Shown here: positions 23,873 to 32,559 of the stretch, in pieces
Position numbering within the stretch: position 1 is the stretch's first letter
How the letters are laid out: every line of letters begins with the position of its first letter
DNA from: Verrucomicrobium sp. BvORR106
GTDB lineage: Bacteria > Verrucomicrobiota > Verrucomicrobiia > Verrucomicrobiales > Verrucomicrobiaceae
NCBI RefSeq assembly: GCF_000739655.1
Contig: NZ_BATR01000081.1
Location: 41,776-105,775 of the forward strand
DNA length: 64,000 bases
Direction: 5' to 3'
The notes under the pieces: model-generated
Databases searched by the model: none
The model's input: the letters and a program-made list of their open reading frames with translations, nothing else
Told to the model about the DNA's origin: nothing
Translations under genes and position numbers: made by a program

Positions 23873-25384
23873 ATGCCTGGAACCTATAACGCCAATGCCA
23901 GCGTCGAGACTCTCTCGGACGTGCTGGCAACGGCAACCGATGCCAAGGGAAAACTGTATGCGAAGAAGTTGGAGAGCGGTGCTGCCGCCTACGACGACTT
24001 CAAGCTTTTCGAGGGCCCCGAGGATTCGGAGTCTGTCTTCTACGTCAAACGCGACCTCACCAAGATCGGTGGGGACAAGATGGTCTTTACCGTGCAGTCC
24101 GACCTCGCAGGTCCGGGCGTTCGCGGTGAGGAAGAACTGACCGGCAAGACCAGCACGGCCAAGTACAGCAACTACGAGCTCATCATCGACTATTTCCGCG
24201 ATGCCCATGAGATCACCAAAAAGGAACGCAGGTTCCTCGCGGCGGGTGCTGACCTTGACGAGCACTGCATCAACAAGCTGAAGGTCAAGCTGGGCCGCCA
24301 TCGCATGTACGACATGAAGATGGCACTCATCCGACTGGCACTTGGCAACATCGTGCGTCCCAACGGCCGCAAGACGCGTGACTCTTTGACCGCGGCCGAC
24401 ACCATGTCGCCGTCGTTCCTGATCACCGCCAAGCCTCAGGTGCAGCGTCTCGGTGCCCGCCCCATCAACGTCTCCAAGAACAAGGTGGGCTCCCCGGTGC
24501 ACCGCCACATCGCCTACATGCCGGACGTGGCCATGACGGAGATTCGCAACTCCACGAGCTACCAGAATGCTCTGGGCAACTCGATTGAGCGTGGGGATCA
24601 AAACCCGCTGTTCACCGGCCGTCTGGTGGATTGGATGAACATCGCTCTCTTCGAGCATGTGCTGACGATCCCTGATGTGGACGACCACATCAGCGATCCG
24701 ACCGCGCCCCTGGCAATCTTGGGCACCGCCTTCAGCGTGGACAGCGCCCAAGCTGCCTGCAAGCTGATCGTCAACGGTTCCAACACCCGGCACCGCTACT
24801 TCGAGTGGTTCCCTGGCTACGACTACCAGTGGTACGAGGGCCAATCGGCCAATCCGGACGCTGGCGTGTACTACGCTTGGTTGGTGAACCCTGACGCCAG
24901 CGTTGGCTTCGTGCGGTACACTGGCACCGGCAACAACGGCAATCAGATCGTCATCACGGGGATCTTGTCGCCTGATGGTGCTGGTACCTCGACCATCGGC
25001 AGCGCCACCCTTGGCAACATCGATGCGACGGGTGACACATGGGACAACGTTGCAGCGCCTGGCGGCGTTGGTGGCAGCGCCAACACCAGTGCTGACTTCA
25101 ACTACACCGACAGCTTCCAGGTGGGTGCTTACATCATCCCCGCGAACGCCAACGGTATGCCGATCGGCTATGGCTTCTTCTTCGGCAAGGGTGCTGCCCT
25201 CCGCGGATACGGCCAGACCGACACCATGATCAGCCAGTCCCGTGACTATGAATTCGTTCATGGCCGCGGCTTCGAGTCGATCTTCGGTCAGGCACCCACC
25301 AAGCGTACCGACGGCAAGACCTTCGGCTACGGCTTGATGGAAGTCGGCATCCAGCATCCGGGTCTCGAAGTGCCCGCCCTGTAA
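23873..25384 (+). CDS. Major capsid protein, N4gp56-like
   Basis: 503 residues. The start (TLSDVLATATDAKGKLYAKKLESGAAAYDDF), the YELIIDYFRDAHEITKKERRFLAAGADLDEH helix and RPINVSKNKVGSPVHRHIAYMPDVAMTEIRNS fit the N4gp56/DUF4043 type of HK97-fold capsid proteins. A Gly/Thr/Asn-rich stretch at about residues 285-415 looks like an inserted beta domain that could be exposed on the capsid. A hairpin follows the gene. Confidence 0.8.
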   Translation: MPGTYNANASVETLSDVLATATDAKGKLYAKKLESGAAAYDDFKLFEGPEDSESVFYVKRDLTKIGGDKMVFTVQSDLAGPGVRGEEELTGKTSTAKYSNYELIIDYFRDAHEITKKERRFLAAGADLDEHCINKLKVKLGRHRMYDMKMALIRLALGNIVRPNGRKTRDSLTAADTMSPSFLITAKPQVQRLGARPINVSKNKVGSPVHRHIAYMPDVAMTEIRNSTSYQNALGNSIERGDQNPLFTGRLVDWMNIALFEHVLTIPDVDDHISDPTAPLAILGTAFSVDSAQAACKLIVNGSNTRHRYFEWFPGYDYQWYEGQSANPDAGVYYAWLVNPDASVGFVRYTGTGNNGNQIVITGILSPDGAGTSTIGSATLGNIDATGDTWDNVAAPGGVGGSANTSADFNYTDSFQVGAYIIPANANGMPIGYGFFFGKGAALRGYGQTDTMISQSRDYEFVHGRGFESIFGQAPTKRTDGKTFGYGLMEVGIQHPGLEVPAL

Positions 25385-25398
25385 ACCTCCACCACCTT

Positions 25399-25430
25399 GG
25401 CCGCGCCTTCGAAAGAGGGCGCGGCCTTCT
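25399..25430 (+). terminator. Hairpin after the capsid gene
   Basis: GGCCGCGCC (25399-25407) and GGCGCGGCC (25418-25426) make a perfect 9-bp GC stem with a 10-nt loop, followed by TTCTTCCC. The weak T-run suggests partial termination, which would lower expression of the genes behind the capsid gene. Confidence 0.55.
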
Positions 25431-25447
25431 TCCCAATCTTCTGAACT

Positions 25448-26098
25448 ATGATCACCCGTTTCGCTCAACTTCCCCTGGAAATCAGCACGAAAGCTCTCCA
25501 GCCGCATGCAAAGCCCGGCGAACCCATCGTCACGATGCGCATGTTGGCGGTAGGCAACCTCTCTGCCTTCCGGATGGGCGGTAGAACGAACCGGGTGTTC
25601 CGGTTCGAGTACAGCCGCGCCTTGTCCTGCCATGTACTGAGCGTCCCGCTTTCGCTGTGGCAGATGGACAAGCTCGCCCTTGCTCGTGAAGCCCTCGACC
25701 AGCGCCTCATGCATTCGATCATCGTCGATGTGGAGGTGCCAGTCGCTGCCCCGGAGCAAACCGAACCTCCAGCTCCAGCACCCCAACCCGCTCCACAAGC
25801 GCCTGGTGCGCCAGCGCCGGAGGGCAATGGAGACCTTGTTGTTTCCAATGACACCAAAGTTCCTGAGGTTCCTTCAGGCGATGGCAAGTCCACTGTGGTG
25901 CCTGACATCGCAAAGGTGCGTGCCGTGTTCGAAGAGTCCCGTCCTGCGAGGCTGAAACGCCTGGCGGATGAGCTCGACATCGATCCGGAGGTGCTTCGAG
26001 CGCTCGTCGAGACCGAAGGTTCCGGACTTGTCATCAAAAGCGGTGGCTGGGTGGACTTCACCGAACCTCCAGCTCCAGCACCCCAACCCGCTCAGTAG
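25448..26098 (+). CDS. Head-region protein with proline-rich linkers
   Basis: 216 residues: an N-terminal beta domain (1-95), a P/A-rich linker (about 98-125), a middle part with a LEM/SAP-like helical stretch (RLKRLADELDIDPEVLRALVETEG) and a second, identical P/A-rich string at the C-terminus. The two linkers are encoded by exact 34-bp repeats. Position suggests a minor head protein; no family recognised. Confidence 0.55.
   Translation: MITRFAQLPLEISTKALQPHAKPGEPIVTMRMLAVGNLSAFRMGGRTNRVFRFEYSRALSCHVLSVPLSLWQMDKLALAREALDQRLMHSIIVDVEVPVAAPEQTEPPAPAPQPAPQAPGAPAPEGNGDLVVSNDTKVPEVPSGDGKSTVVPDIAKVRAVFEESRPARLKRLADELDIDPEVLRALVETEGSGLVIKSGGWVDFTEPPAPAPQPAQ
25760..25793 (+). repeat. 34-bp direct repeat, copy 1 (copy 2 at 26060-26093)
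   Basis: An identical 34-bp sequence coding for TEPPAPAPQPA occurs twice in one gene with a start-to-start distance of exactly 300 bp. Recombination between copies would delete 100 codons in frame. Confidence 0.85.
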
Positions 26099-26131
26099 TC
26101 ACTCAATTCCACATCCATCAAATCGCCCATC

Positions 26132-26743
26132 ATGAAATCACTGATTCACATTCTCGCTCTCGCTTCCTTCGTCTCCGTCATCTCTGCGCAGACCGCCCCT
26201 CAAGTCGATGCTGCCGCCAAAGAGGTGAAAGAGAGGGGAGGTGTTGAGCCGCCCATCTCCTCCATTGCACGTGGCTTGCTGGACGCTTCCGGCGATCTGG
26301 TGGTGAAAGCCAAGGACGGCAAGCTCGAGTTCGAAGGTTCCAAGAAGGATGCCTACAGCACCTCCCTTATCATCACCAACCCGACCGCGCGCCGCAGTTG
26401 GACTGTTCCGGACGGTACTGGCACTGTGGGCCTTCAGTCCACGGCCACGCTTACGGCCGCTACCACGGTTTCCTTTGCACCGGCATCGAGTGTCTCGTGT
26501 TACCTGCTGACGCCGGCCCAGAATGAGACCATCAACGCGGTGAAGACGGGTGCCGTGCCGGGTCGAAGTTATTTCATCCGGATCCTCACCTCGGGCACCT
26601 CCAGCTACACCTTGACGTTTGGCACCAACTTCAAGGCCACGGCCACCCTCGCCACCGGTACCTCGGATGCAAAGGTCTTCGTCGTGCAGTTCATCTACGA
26701 CGGCACCAACTTCAATGAAGTGAGCCGGACGGCCGCAATGTAA
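26132..26743 (+). CDS. Exported or virion protein with N-terminal signal-like segment
   Basis: 203 residues. MKSLIHILALASFVSVISA resembles a signal peptide with cleavage before QT. The rest is Thr/Ser/Gly-rich beta sequence (SWTVPDGTGTVG... TLTFGTNFKATATLATGTSDAKVFVVQFIYDG) like phage fibre or decoration domains. Either a decoration protein with a hydrophobic start or a secreted protein. Confidence 0.5.
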   Translation: MKSLIHILALASFVSVISAQTAPQVDAAAKEVKERGGVEPPISSIARGLLDASGDLVVKAKDGKLEFEGSKKDAYSTSLIITNPTARRSWTVPDGTGTVGLQSTATLTAATTVSFAPASSVSCYLLTPAQNETINAVKTGAVPGRSYFIRILTSGTSSYTLTFGTNFKATATLATGTSDAKVFVVQFIYDGTNFNEVSRTAAM

Positions 26744-26756
26744 CTCCCCTGTGGTC

Positions 26757-27725
26757 ATGACCGTCCGCCAGTCCGTCAACGATCTGCTCGGGTATCTGAC
26801 ACCCGAGCAGCGCACCATTCCCGCCGCCAACGGGGAAGATGATCCACTGCCAGCATGCTTGGCAGCGATCAATGGTGCATTGACGGAGCTGGCGACGCTC
26901 GGCCCGCTCTGGCAGTTCAGGGCTCGCCGTGGGGCGCGGATTTATTCTCCGACGACGGTCACCATCCCAACCCTGACAGCGGGGCAATCGACCTTCACTC
27001 TTGATGGGCCTTGGCAAGATTGGATGCTCGGCTGCTCCATCCAGCTACCAGGAGATCCCTGGAATGAGATCGTGAGCCGGTCTGGTACCACGGTGACGCT
27101 GCTTCACCCCATCGTGCACAGTGCTGGCTCCAACGTCTCTGCGATCGTCTTTTGCGATTGCGTGACGGCAGGGAGTGATGTGCTGCAGGTGTTGCGGCCA
27201 GTGGCTATTGCAGACGGCCATGAGCTGTCTCCGGTCAACAACCTGTCTGACCTTCAGGCCTCGGTGTATCAGTACTGGCCACAGGAAGACTACGGACGCA
27301 TGACCAACAGAAGTACGGCCGTTCGCAGGACCGGAACTGAGCCTGCGCCCCGGTTCTACTGGGCAGACACCAACTATGTGGCATCCGCAGTGGCCACTGC
27401 TTCGAGGATCCGGCTGGGTCCGATGCCCAACGCGGAGATGATCCTGCACTTTCGCGCCCGCATCTCTCCCCCGCAGTACACCATCGCAGATGTGCACAGC
27501 GGCCCGCCCGGGTATACAGACCCTGGTACGAACATCCCGCTTCGTCCTGATCTGGTGGAGACGATCTTCCAGCCCATTGCACGGCAACGTTTCACTGGCA
27601 GCCCGCTCTTTCGCAATGACAACGCCGTTGGCGAGATCAAGCGGCAGTACGAGGCTGCCTATGCCATCGCCAGGCAGATGAGGCCACAGGGCGCTTCTGG
27701 CGTGTTTCTACAGCCCGGACACTGA
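26757..27725 (+). CDS. Head-tail connector-like structural protein
   Basis: 322 residues from the ATG at 26757 (a GTG at 26751 is possible). The helical N-terminus, a beta-rich middle and the C-terminal helix (GEIKRQYEAAYAIARQMRP) resemble podovirus adaptor-type proteins. The order capsid - minor head - this protein supports a connector. No firm family match by eye. Confidence 0.45.
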   Translation: MTVRQSVNDLLGYLTPEQRTIPAANGEDDPLPACLAAINGALTELATLGPLWQFRARRGARIYSPTTVTIPTLTAGQSTFTLDGPWQDWMLGCSIQLPGDPWNEIVSRSGTTVTLLHPIVHSAGSNVSAIVFCDCVTAGSDVLQVLRPVAIADGHELSPVNNLSDLQASVYQYWPQEDYGRMTNRSTAVRRTGTEPAPRFYWADTNYVASAVATASRIRLGPMPNAEMILHFRARISPPQYTIADVHSGPPGYTDPGTNIPLRPDLVETIFQPIARQRFTGSPLFRNDNAVGEIKRQYEAAYAIARQMRPQGASGVFLQPGH

Positions 27726-27728
27726 TCC

Positions 27729-28892
27729 ATGGCCAGATCCTACAAGGACATTGCCCAAGAGCTGCGAGACAGCGCTGCAGTGGAGCTCTCAAGCAAGGGC
27801 ACCACCTTTGACCGTCTCTACACCGAGCAGGAGACCATCCCGCGGACGAAGGCCAATCCCAAGTACCCAGCTGCAGCCAGCCAGACAGTGCCAGCAAAGT
27901 GCATTCCAGGGGCTGTGCATCCCAAGTGCACCTTTCTCATCCTGGTGGATGCCTACAGCACCGGCGGCGATGATTCCCATGACAACTGGGTGTTGCTTTA
28001 TCGGCTCGATCTCCAAGCGTTCTGCCTGGCGTTCCCCGAGGTGGGGACTTGGCCGAACCTGCTGGCAAAGGATGGCGCCACCATCACGGATGAATACTCA
28101 AGCGTCGAGCCGCTCATCGAGTGGCGCTTCGATGTAGTCAACCCGGACAGCTACACCAAGCCGCCAAAGGGGACGGCACATCCGCTCATCACGCAGGCCA
28201 AGCTCACCAAAGAGATCATGGTGCGACGTGGGCCCTTGGCGTCGATCATCCGAGTGTACGAGACGCTCGCTGAGGCGGTGGATTACGAGTACGATCCTGA
28301 AACCCTGGACCGTATTTCCATCTCCCGGCAAATCGTGCCCTACTCGACGCCGGCAGCGACTCAGCCCGTAGGCCACGAGATAACCTACAAAGAGCTGGGC
28401 AGTGACTACCAGCTCAAGGTCGACCGCAGTATTGGCACCTCTCCGACAGGGTACAGCACCGCGACGTGGGCGACGTTCGTTTTCCCGACCGTGGTCATCA
28501 ATCACAACTTCGGAAGCGGCGTGCTGATCGGTGACAGATACGTGTACCATCCAAGGATCCGCGCGGGTTTCCGGAAGCGGGCACGAGGCGTTGTTGAGGT
28601 ATCATTCCATGCAACGCAGCCGTCTCCCACCAGCCTCTACCAAATCGTTCCCGAGGATGTAGTTTACCAAGGGGTGCTCTTCGATGTGGAGTTTCGGAGC
28701 GCCTTGGTTGACGGTGCTACTCTATCGACTTCCGGGCCGCTCGGCTCCGAGTCGGTGACCTATGCGGACACCTCCCCAAGTGCTTCCGCGTACCTTGCAG
28801 CGATCGGTACACAGGTCACGATCGCAGAACAGATCAGCAGATGGCGGTATGGCCTGTGGCGTCGGGAATTGTTGAAAATCACCCTCGAATAA
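27729..28892 (+). CDS. Virion structural protein, unknown
   Basis: 387 residues, beta-rich, starting 3 bp after the preceding stop. It contains ITYKELGSDYQLKVDRSIGT and FPTVVINHNFGSGVLIGDRYVYHPRIRAGF. No family recognised. Its position between connector-like and fibre-like proteins suggests a tail or neck component. Confidence 0.5.
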   Translation: MARSYKDIAQELRDSAAVELSSKGTTFDRLYTEQETIPRTKANPKYPAAASQTVPAKCIPGAVHPKCTFLILVDAYSTGGDDSHDNWVLLYRLDLQAFCLAFPEVGTWPNLLAKDGATITDEYSSVEPLIEWRFDVVNPDSYTKPPKGTAHPLITQAKLTKEIMVRRGPLASIIRVYETLAEAVDYEYDPETLDRISISRQIVPYSTPAATQPVGHEITYKELGSDYQLKVDRSIGTSPTGYSTATWATFVFPTVVINHNFGSGVLIGDRYVYHPRIRAGFRKRARGVVEVSFHATQPSPTSLYQIVPEDVVYQGVLFDVEFRSALVDGATLSTSGPLGSESVTYADTSPSASAYLAAIGTQVTIAEQISRWRYGLWRRELLKITLE

Positions 28893-29468
28893 ATGGATGC
28901 TGAACCTCAGAAACCGAGCCGCGTGAGAATTGAGCGTGCTATTGCTGAAGAACAGCAAGAGCACGAACAACGAGCCGCTCATAGTGCACCTGTATTTGCT
29001 GGCGACCTGGGGCTTGATGAGCCGTTCTTCGAGTCTGTTTCCATTCCTCGGGCGGTGAGCAGGATCGAGATCAGTGCCCATCCTTTCATGGTGAGCGGAA
29101 GCGGGGCGTCAGGGACCATTCTCAAAGGGCTCCTGTTTGATGGCGTCAACTGGCACGTCCCTCAGATTGGCGGGGGAGACATGGACGACATCCAGTCCAT
29201 CAGCCTCAGCAGCGGCGGAGTGTGGCTGCATGTTGAGTGGGCCCCCAATGTGGTCGACGATGAGGTTCATAGTGGCGGGACGCCTGTCACGGTTGAACTG
29301 GTCACAACTCCTGGAACAGGGGAGCTCCCAACCAACACCACCAACGGGCACGTGTACATTCACCTTTGGGAGCAGGGCAGCACGTTCCCAATTCAATGGA
29401 CGAAGTCCAACATTCGGCTGCAGTACTGTGCCGCAACTGGCTTCGTGCCGGGTACCTATGGCTCGTGA
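28893..29468 (+). CDS. Virion structural protein, unknown
   Basis: 191 residues beginning right after the preceding stop. A short helical, charged N-terminus is followed by a beta-rich domain of the kind seen in tail fibres. It overlaps the next gene by 11 bp. Confidence 0.5.
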   Translation: MDAEPQKPSRVRIERAIAEEQQEHEQRAAHSAPVFAGDLGLDEPFFESVSIPRAVSRIEISAHPFMVSGSGASGTILKGLLFDGVNWHVPQIGGGDMDDIQSISLSSGGVWLHVEWAPNVVDDEVHSGGTPVTVELVTTPGTGELPTNTTNGHVYIHLWEQGSTFPIQWTKSNIRLQYCAATGFVPGTYGS

Positions 29469-29964
29469 TGACAGACCACCGCTGGTTTGGGGATTGGATT
29501 GTCTCTGCTGTGACGACTACGCAGAGACCGTGGAACCGGTCTGCCCGCTGGTTCAAGTAGAGGCCAAATTTGGGGAGGGAACGGACGAGTCCAAAGGTGC
29601 TGCACAGAGTGCCGCTGACGACCAGATAGCAGAGGCGGAATGGGAGGTGGGATTGGCATTTTCCTCCATGCTGCACACTGTTACCGGAGAGCTGTTCGAC
29701 TCTTGGACGGTATCGAGAACGCAATACCGCTTCCGGTTGACTGGTGGTAACACGGGATACGTAAAGGTTACTTGGGAGATCAGAGACACAGATGAAGCCC
29801 TGATCGATTCCGGAGTGCTTGAGTACGAATGGGACGTCAACGACCCGCTGAACGAGACTGCCGGGGAGACCACCATGCCCTGGCCTCCAGACCCGCCAGA
29901 CAACATCCAGGCAACACACCAACTCACGATTGTTTCAACTATATGCGTACGCGAAGAGGAGTGA
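29458..29964 (+). CDS. Virion structural protein, unknown
   Basis: 168 residues from the ATG at 29458. A Cys-rich start (CLCCDDYAETVEPVC) precedes a beta domain (FRLTGGNTGYVKVTWEIRDTDEALIDSGVLEYEWD). No family recognised. Stop and next start overlap. Confidence 0.5.
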   Translation: MARDDRPPLVWGLDCLCCDDYAETVEPVCPLVQVEAKFGEGTDESKGAAQSAADDQIAEAEWEVGLAFSSMLHTVTGELFDSWTVSRTQYRFRLTGGNTGYVKVTWEIRDTDEALIDSGVLEYEWDVNDPLNETAGETTMPWPPDPPDNIQATHQLTIVSTICVREEE

Positions 29965-30272
29965 TGCTCGTGGTGGCTCCAATGACACCAGCGCGGGGCC
30001 GCACCAAGTGGCGGCAACTACACGACTTCACGGAGGCCTATCCTGATATCGCCACTGAAGCCGATGTGCTTCGCGCTTGGGCTTGGTTGGAGGCCTGGGA
30101 ACACAGCCTCGGGAGCATGGGCTGCACGTGTCGCTCAGAGTGGTACAAGATTCGCCGGCTGCATCCCCCTTCGCTTGGGGGGCGGGCTGAATTTGTGCGG
30201 TGGGGCATTGATCGTCACAACGACGTTAACCAGTTGCTGAAGAGACCGCAATGGGTGGAGACGAACAATTAG
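29964..30272 (+). CDS. Small protein with ERV/ALR-like C-terminal motif
   Basis: 102 residues from the ATG at 29964; an upstream ATG at 29943 would add 7. The segment GCTCRSEW and then FVRWGIDRHNDVNQLLKRP recalls the W...HNxVNxxLxxP flavin-binding signature of ERV/ALR sulfhydryl oxidases, but the active-site pair is C-x-C, not C-x-x-C. It closes the rightward late block and its stop overlaps the end of a leftward gene (30269). Confidence 0.5.
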   Translation: MLVVAPMTPARGRTKWRQLHDFTEAYPDIATEADVLRAWAWLEAWEHSLGSMGCTCRSEWYKIRRLHPPSLGGRAEFVRWGIDRHNDVNQLLKRPQWVETNN

Positions 30273-30604
30273 TTTCCGACTGGTTCGAGGCCTTCCTCTT
30301 CATCTCGTTGGAACTGGCCATTGAGAGTTCGATTTTTCGGTACGGGGTAGTCCGATGTATGTCCCTTTTGAGTCTTATGGGTTGCGGTCCCTGTAGACGC
30401 TCCCTCGAGTGGCGTCCCGCGCAAAGGATTGTCGATAATATCTTCGGCAGATCTGCGATAGGGTGCCGGAGCAGGCGTCTCGGCATTTTTGGTTGGGGGG
30501 CAATGTTTTATAGAAAGCCCTACAATCGCGTAGAGGAGGACTGTGTAGACTCCAGTAATGGTAAGGGACGTCTTCCAGTCTTCGAACATTCGTTTGAAGT
30601 TCAT
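30269..30604 (-). CDS. Small membrane protein at convergence point
   Basis: 111 residues from the ATG at 30604. One membrane helix (LTITGVYTVLLYAIVGLSI, about residues 13-31) followed by a polar, charged tail. A longer start at 30652 would lie inside a terminator hairpin and is rejected. It may be a lysis accessory or exclusion-type protein. Confidence 0.45.
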   Translation of the reverse strand: MNFKRMFEDWKTSLTITGVYTVLLYAIVGLSIKHCPPTKNAETPAPAPYRRSAEDIIDNPLRGTPLEGASTGTATHKTQKGHTSDYPVPKNRTLNGQFQRDEEEGLEPVGN

Positions 30605-30618
30605 AGGGGAATGTGCAC

Positions 30619-30657
30619 AAAAAAACGAGGCGAGCAACTTCGGGTTGCTCACCTCGT
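30619..30657 (-). terminator. Leftward rho-independent terminator
   Basis: On the minus strand a GC-rich hairpin (CGAGG and GAGCAAC arms, 30657-30627) is followed by TTTTTTT at 30626-30620. It would stop transcription from the lysis gene ending at 30683. Confidence 0.75.
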
Positions 30658-30682
30658 GCTGTAGAGTTTCAGGAACGATTAC

Positions 30683-31105
30683 TCAGGCTTGCCGTCTCAC
30701 CCCAATCACTACCGACGTCGGAAATGGGGCGACGCTCACCCGGTTCCCTTGGTTTCCACCCAAGAGATAGACTCGCCCTCCTTCCACTCGGTCGAACAGT
30801 GCCACGTGATGCCCGCCTTCACGGGAGGTCACCACGGTATCGCCGCGCTGCGCTTCCTTGAGCGCCACCTCCTGGCCCCAGTTTAGCCAGTTACGAGCCC
30901 GGTAGTGTTCCTTGGGCACGCCCGTGCCGCTCCACAGGCCGAGGTAGCCGCGGAAGATGCCACACCAGGCGGTCTTAGAGTCGTCCTGATCGAGCCATGA
31001 AGGCGCGGTCTTGAACATCTCCGCAATCAGCGGGGTGGACTTTGGGCCGGGGGTTTCCGCTACACCGAGGTAGCGCGATGCGAGGTCGTAGAGTGCTTGG
31101 CTCAT
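30683..31105 (-). CDS. Endolysin-like cysteine amidase/peptidase (TIGR02594 type)
   Basis: 140 residues. YDLASRYLGVAETPG...TAW-C-GIFRGYL contains the catalytic cysteine, and GG-H-HVALFDRVEGGRVYLLGGNQGNRVSV the histidine and the GNQ-x-x-x-V strand, as in TIGR02594/CHAP-like cell-wall hydrolases. The size fits a single-domain endolysin. It is the last gene of the lysis cassette before a terminator, and overlaps the upstream stop. Confidence 0.75.
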   Translation of the reverse strand: MSQALYDLASRYLGVAETPGPKSTPLIAEMFKTAPSWLDQDDSKTAWCGIFRGYLGLWSGTGVPKEHYRARNWLNWGQEVALKEAQRGDTVVTSREGGHHVALFDRVEGGRVYLLGGNQGNRVSVAPFPTSVVIGVRRQA

Positions 31106-31548
31106 AGAGATTTCCAGCTGCGCCAGCCACCAAGGCGGACGCCGAGATACATGATCCTCCGGCGGGATTTACTCACTCCGCACTCGCGGAGGATCCGGGC
31201 GAAAAGGCGATCCGCTTCCTTGCGGGTCCAAAGATGTCCGGTATCCACCCAGCCATTGCGGAGTCGCGTTTGATGGGCTCTCGACGGCAGGTGACCCGAG
31301 TAGCGATAGAGAAAGTCGTGAGCGACTGCTGCAGCCCGATGCAGTCCATCAGGAGTGATCCCAGTGAGAGACCACAAAACACGTGGCACGCTGGCCCCGT
31401 CCATCTCGAAATCCCGCGGCACCGTAAGGCGTTGAATGGGCCAACCTGGCAACTGCCAATCGTAACGCCAGGACTGAACCACCCGGTAGAGCGGCTCACC
31501 GCCGTCGGCGCGAATGGGCACAAGTAGAGGCTGGTGAGGCTCAGTCAT
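31102..31548 (-). CDS. DUF1353-family phage protein
   Basis: 148 residues from the ATG at 31548, which overlaps the stop of the 23-residue peptide. VPRDFEMDGASVPRVLWSLTGITPDGLHRAAAVAHDFLYR matches DUF1353, a small domain common in phage lysis and tail regions with D-G-A-S-x-P and A-x-H-D-x-L-Y. Its function is unknown. Confidence 0.75.
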   Translation of the reverse strand: MTEPHQPLLVPIRADGGEPLYRVVQSWRYDWQLPGWPIQRLTVPRDFEMDGASVPRVLWSLTGITPDGLHRAAAVAHDFLYRYSGHLPSRAHQTRLRNGWVDTGHLWTRKEADRLFARILRECGVSKSRRRIMYLGVRLGGWRSWKSL

Positions 31549-31616
31549 TGGGAACGACGGATGAATTCCAGGGCGGCAAGGATTGCTGCGATGGCGATGA
31601 CGAGCGCCCAACTCAT
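31545..31616 (-). CDS. 23-residue membrane micropeptide of lysis cassette
   Basis: The frame reads MSWALVIAIAAILAALEF and a basic end (IRRSQ). Its ATG overlaps the upstream stop and its stop overlaps the downstream ATG, both as ATGA, so a ribosome passing the cassette would translate it. A single membrane helix with a basic tail could modulate the holin. Confidence 0.55.
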   Translation of the reverse strand: MSWALVIAIAAILAALEFIRRSQ

Positions 31617-31882
31617 CGGCGGAGCAGTGCGTCACCAGCGATGACGGCGACCAGAAAGACGGCGAACACCGCCAGCAGGCAGAGCGGCCCGAAACACGGG
31701 ATCAGCCAGCAGAGTAGCGCGAACCCGCCGTAGGTGATGCCGCCGGGAGCGTGTCCCACCATGCCATTGACCGTGGAGGGTGCGGTCCAGGCATCCCAGA
31801 TGGCCCCGCCCAAGCAGAAGATGAGGAGGGCAAGGAAGATTCCGAGAAGCCAGCCGCCGAAGACTTTGGAGAGTGATTTCAT
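31613..31882 (-). CDS. Holin-like membrane protein
   Basis: 89 residues with hydrophobic segments at about 10-30, 50-63 and 67-84 and a basic C-terminus (LLRR). Size, topology and location between a spanin-like lipoprotein and the endolysin suggest a holin. Confidence 0.55.
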   Translation of the reverse strand: MKSLSKVFGGWLLGIFLALLIFCLGGAIWDAWTAPSTVNGMVGHAPGGITYGGFALLCWLIPCFGPLCLLAVFAVFLVAVIAGDALLRR

Positions 31883-31883
31883 G

Positions 31884-32042
31884 TTATTTCCCGGATTTGG
31901 TGACAGGGTCGAGGGTGACGCCGACGCCGACGGGCTGGCCCTGTGGAGTGACGTAGTTGAGGCTGTAGGTGCGCTTATAGCCGTCCAACTGGCGACAGGA
32001 GGCGAGGAGCGCGATGATGGGTAGGAGAAGGAGGAGCTTCAT
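31884..32042 (-). CDS. Small lipoprotein, outer spanin candidate
   Basis: 52 residues: a hydrophobic signal (MKLLLLLPIIALL) ending in the lipobox A-S-C at residue 16, then a short polar domain. Its ATG overlaps the stop of the single-span gene upstream. A small outer-membrane lipoprotein next to single-span inner-membrane proteins in a lysis cassette fits an o-spanin. Confidence 0.6.
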   Translation of the reverse strand: MKLLLLLPIIALLASCRQLDGYKRTYSLNYVTPQGQPVGVGVTLDPVTKSGK

Positions 32043-32305
32043 GGTTTTGCGTCATGTTCGGCCTTTGCGGCTTTGCGCTCGGCCTTGAGTATCTTGTCGA
32101 GATCCAAATCAGCCTGCGGCCTGCACGGGGAAGCGGCGCAGCATTCGCAGCCGTATACGTGCTCGCCTCGAACCCCTGCACACGTGCAGGCTGCAGTCGG
32201 GTTGAACTGGCACTTCTTACGGGCCGGGTTGTGCGCCTGCTTTATGGCAGCGCCCCAGCCAATGAAGAGGCCAAAGGCCAGGAGAATGAAAGCTCGGACG
32301 ATCAT
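32039..32305 (-). CDS. Single-span Cys-rich protein of lysis cassette
   Basis: 88 residues from the ATG at 32305. One N-terminal membrane helix (AFILLAFGLFIGWGAAI), a Cys-rich middle (CQFNPTAACTCAG... YGCECCAASPC) and a charged helix at the end. Possible inner spanin with disulfides or an unknown lysis factor. Overlaps both neighbours. Confidence 0.5.
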   Translation of the reverse strand: MIVRAFILLAFGLFIGWGAAIKQAHNPARKKCQFNPTAACTCAGVRGEHVYGCECCAASPCRPQADLDLDKILKAERKAAKAEHDAKP

Positions 32306-32559
32306 GCTGGAATGCCCTTTTCGGTAGGAGGGTTCAAGGGAGGGTCGCGAAACATGCACCCAGGCACCGGGCAGCGTCGCACGGCATTGAGCGTGCCGGT
32401 GGCCACGCCATGCAGAGACTTCATTTCCTCGATCTCCTCGCGAAGTTCATACCGGTCCTTTTCGCACTGTTCCTGCTTCACCCACATGAGGCGGCAGACA
32501 TAGACGAGAGCGGTAGTGACAGCGCTGAGGGCAGTGAGTAGAGCGTTTTCGAAAGTCAT
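32302..32559 (-). CDS. Single-span coiled-coil protein, inner spanin candidate
   Basis: 85 residues from the ATG at 32559. N-terminal membrane helix (ALLTALSAVTTALVYVCRLMW), then a charged coiled coil (KQEQCEKDRYELREEIEEMKSL) and a proline-rich end. This is the plan of inner-membrane spanins. Confidence 0.55.
   Translation of the reverse strand: MTFENALLTALSAVTTALVYVCRLMWVKQEQCEKDRYELREEIEEMKSLHGVATGTLNAVRRCPVPGCMFRDPPLNPPTEKGIPA

Noticed and set aside
23825..25798. 657-residue antisense frame opposite the capsid gene
   Set aside because: It mirrors a well-supported capsid gene; GC-rich codon bias on one strand leaves the other open. It shows no family features.
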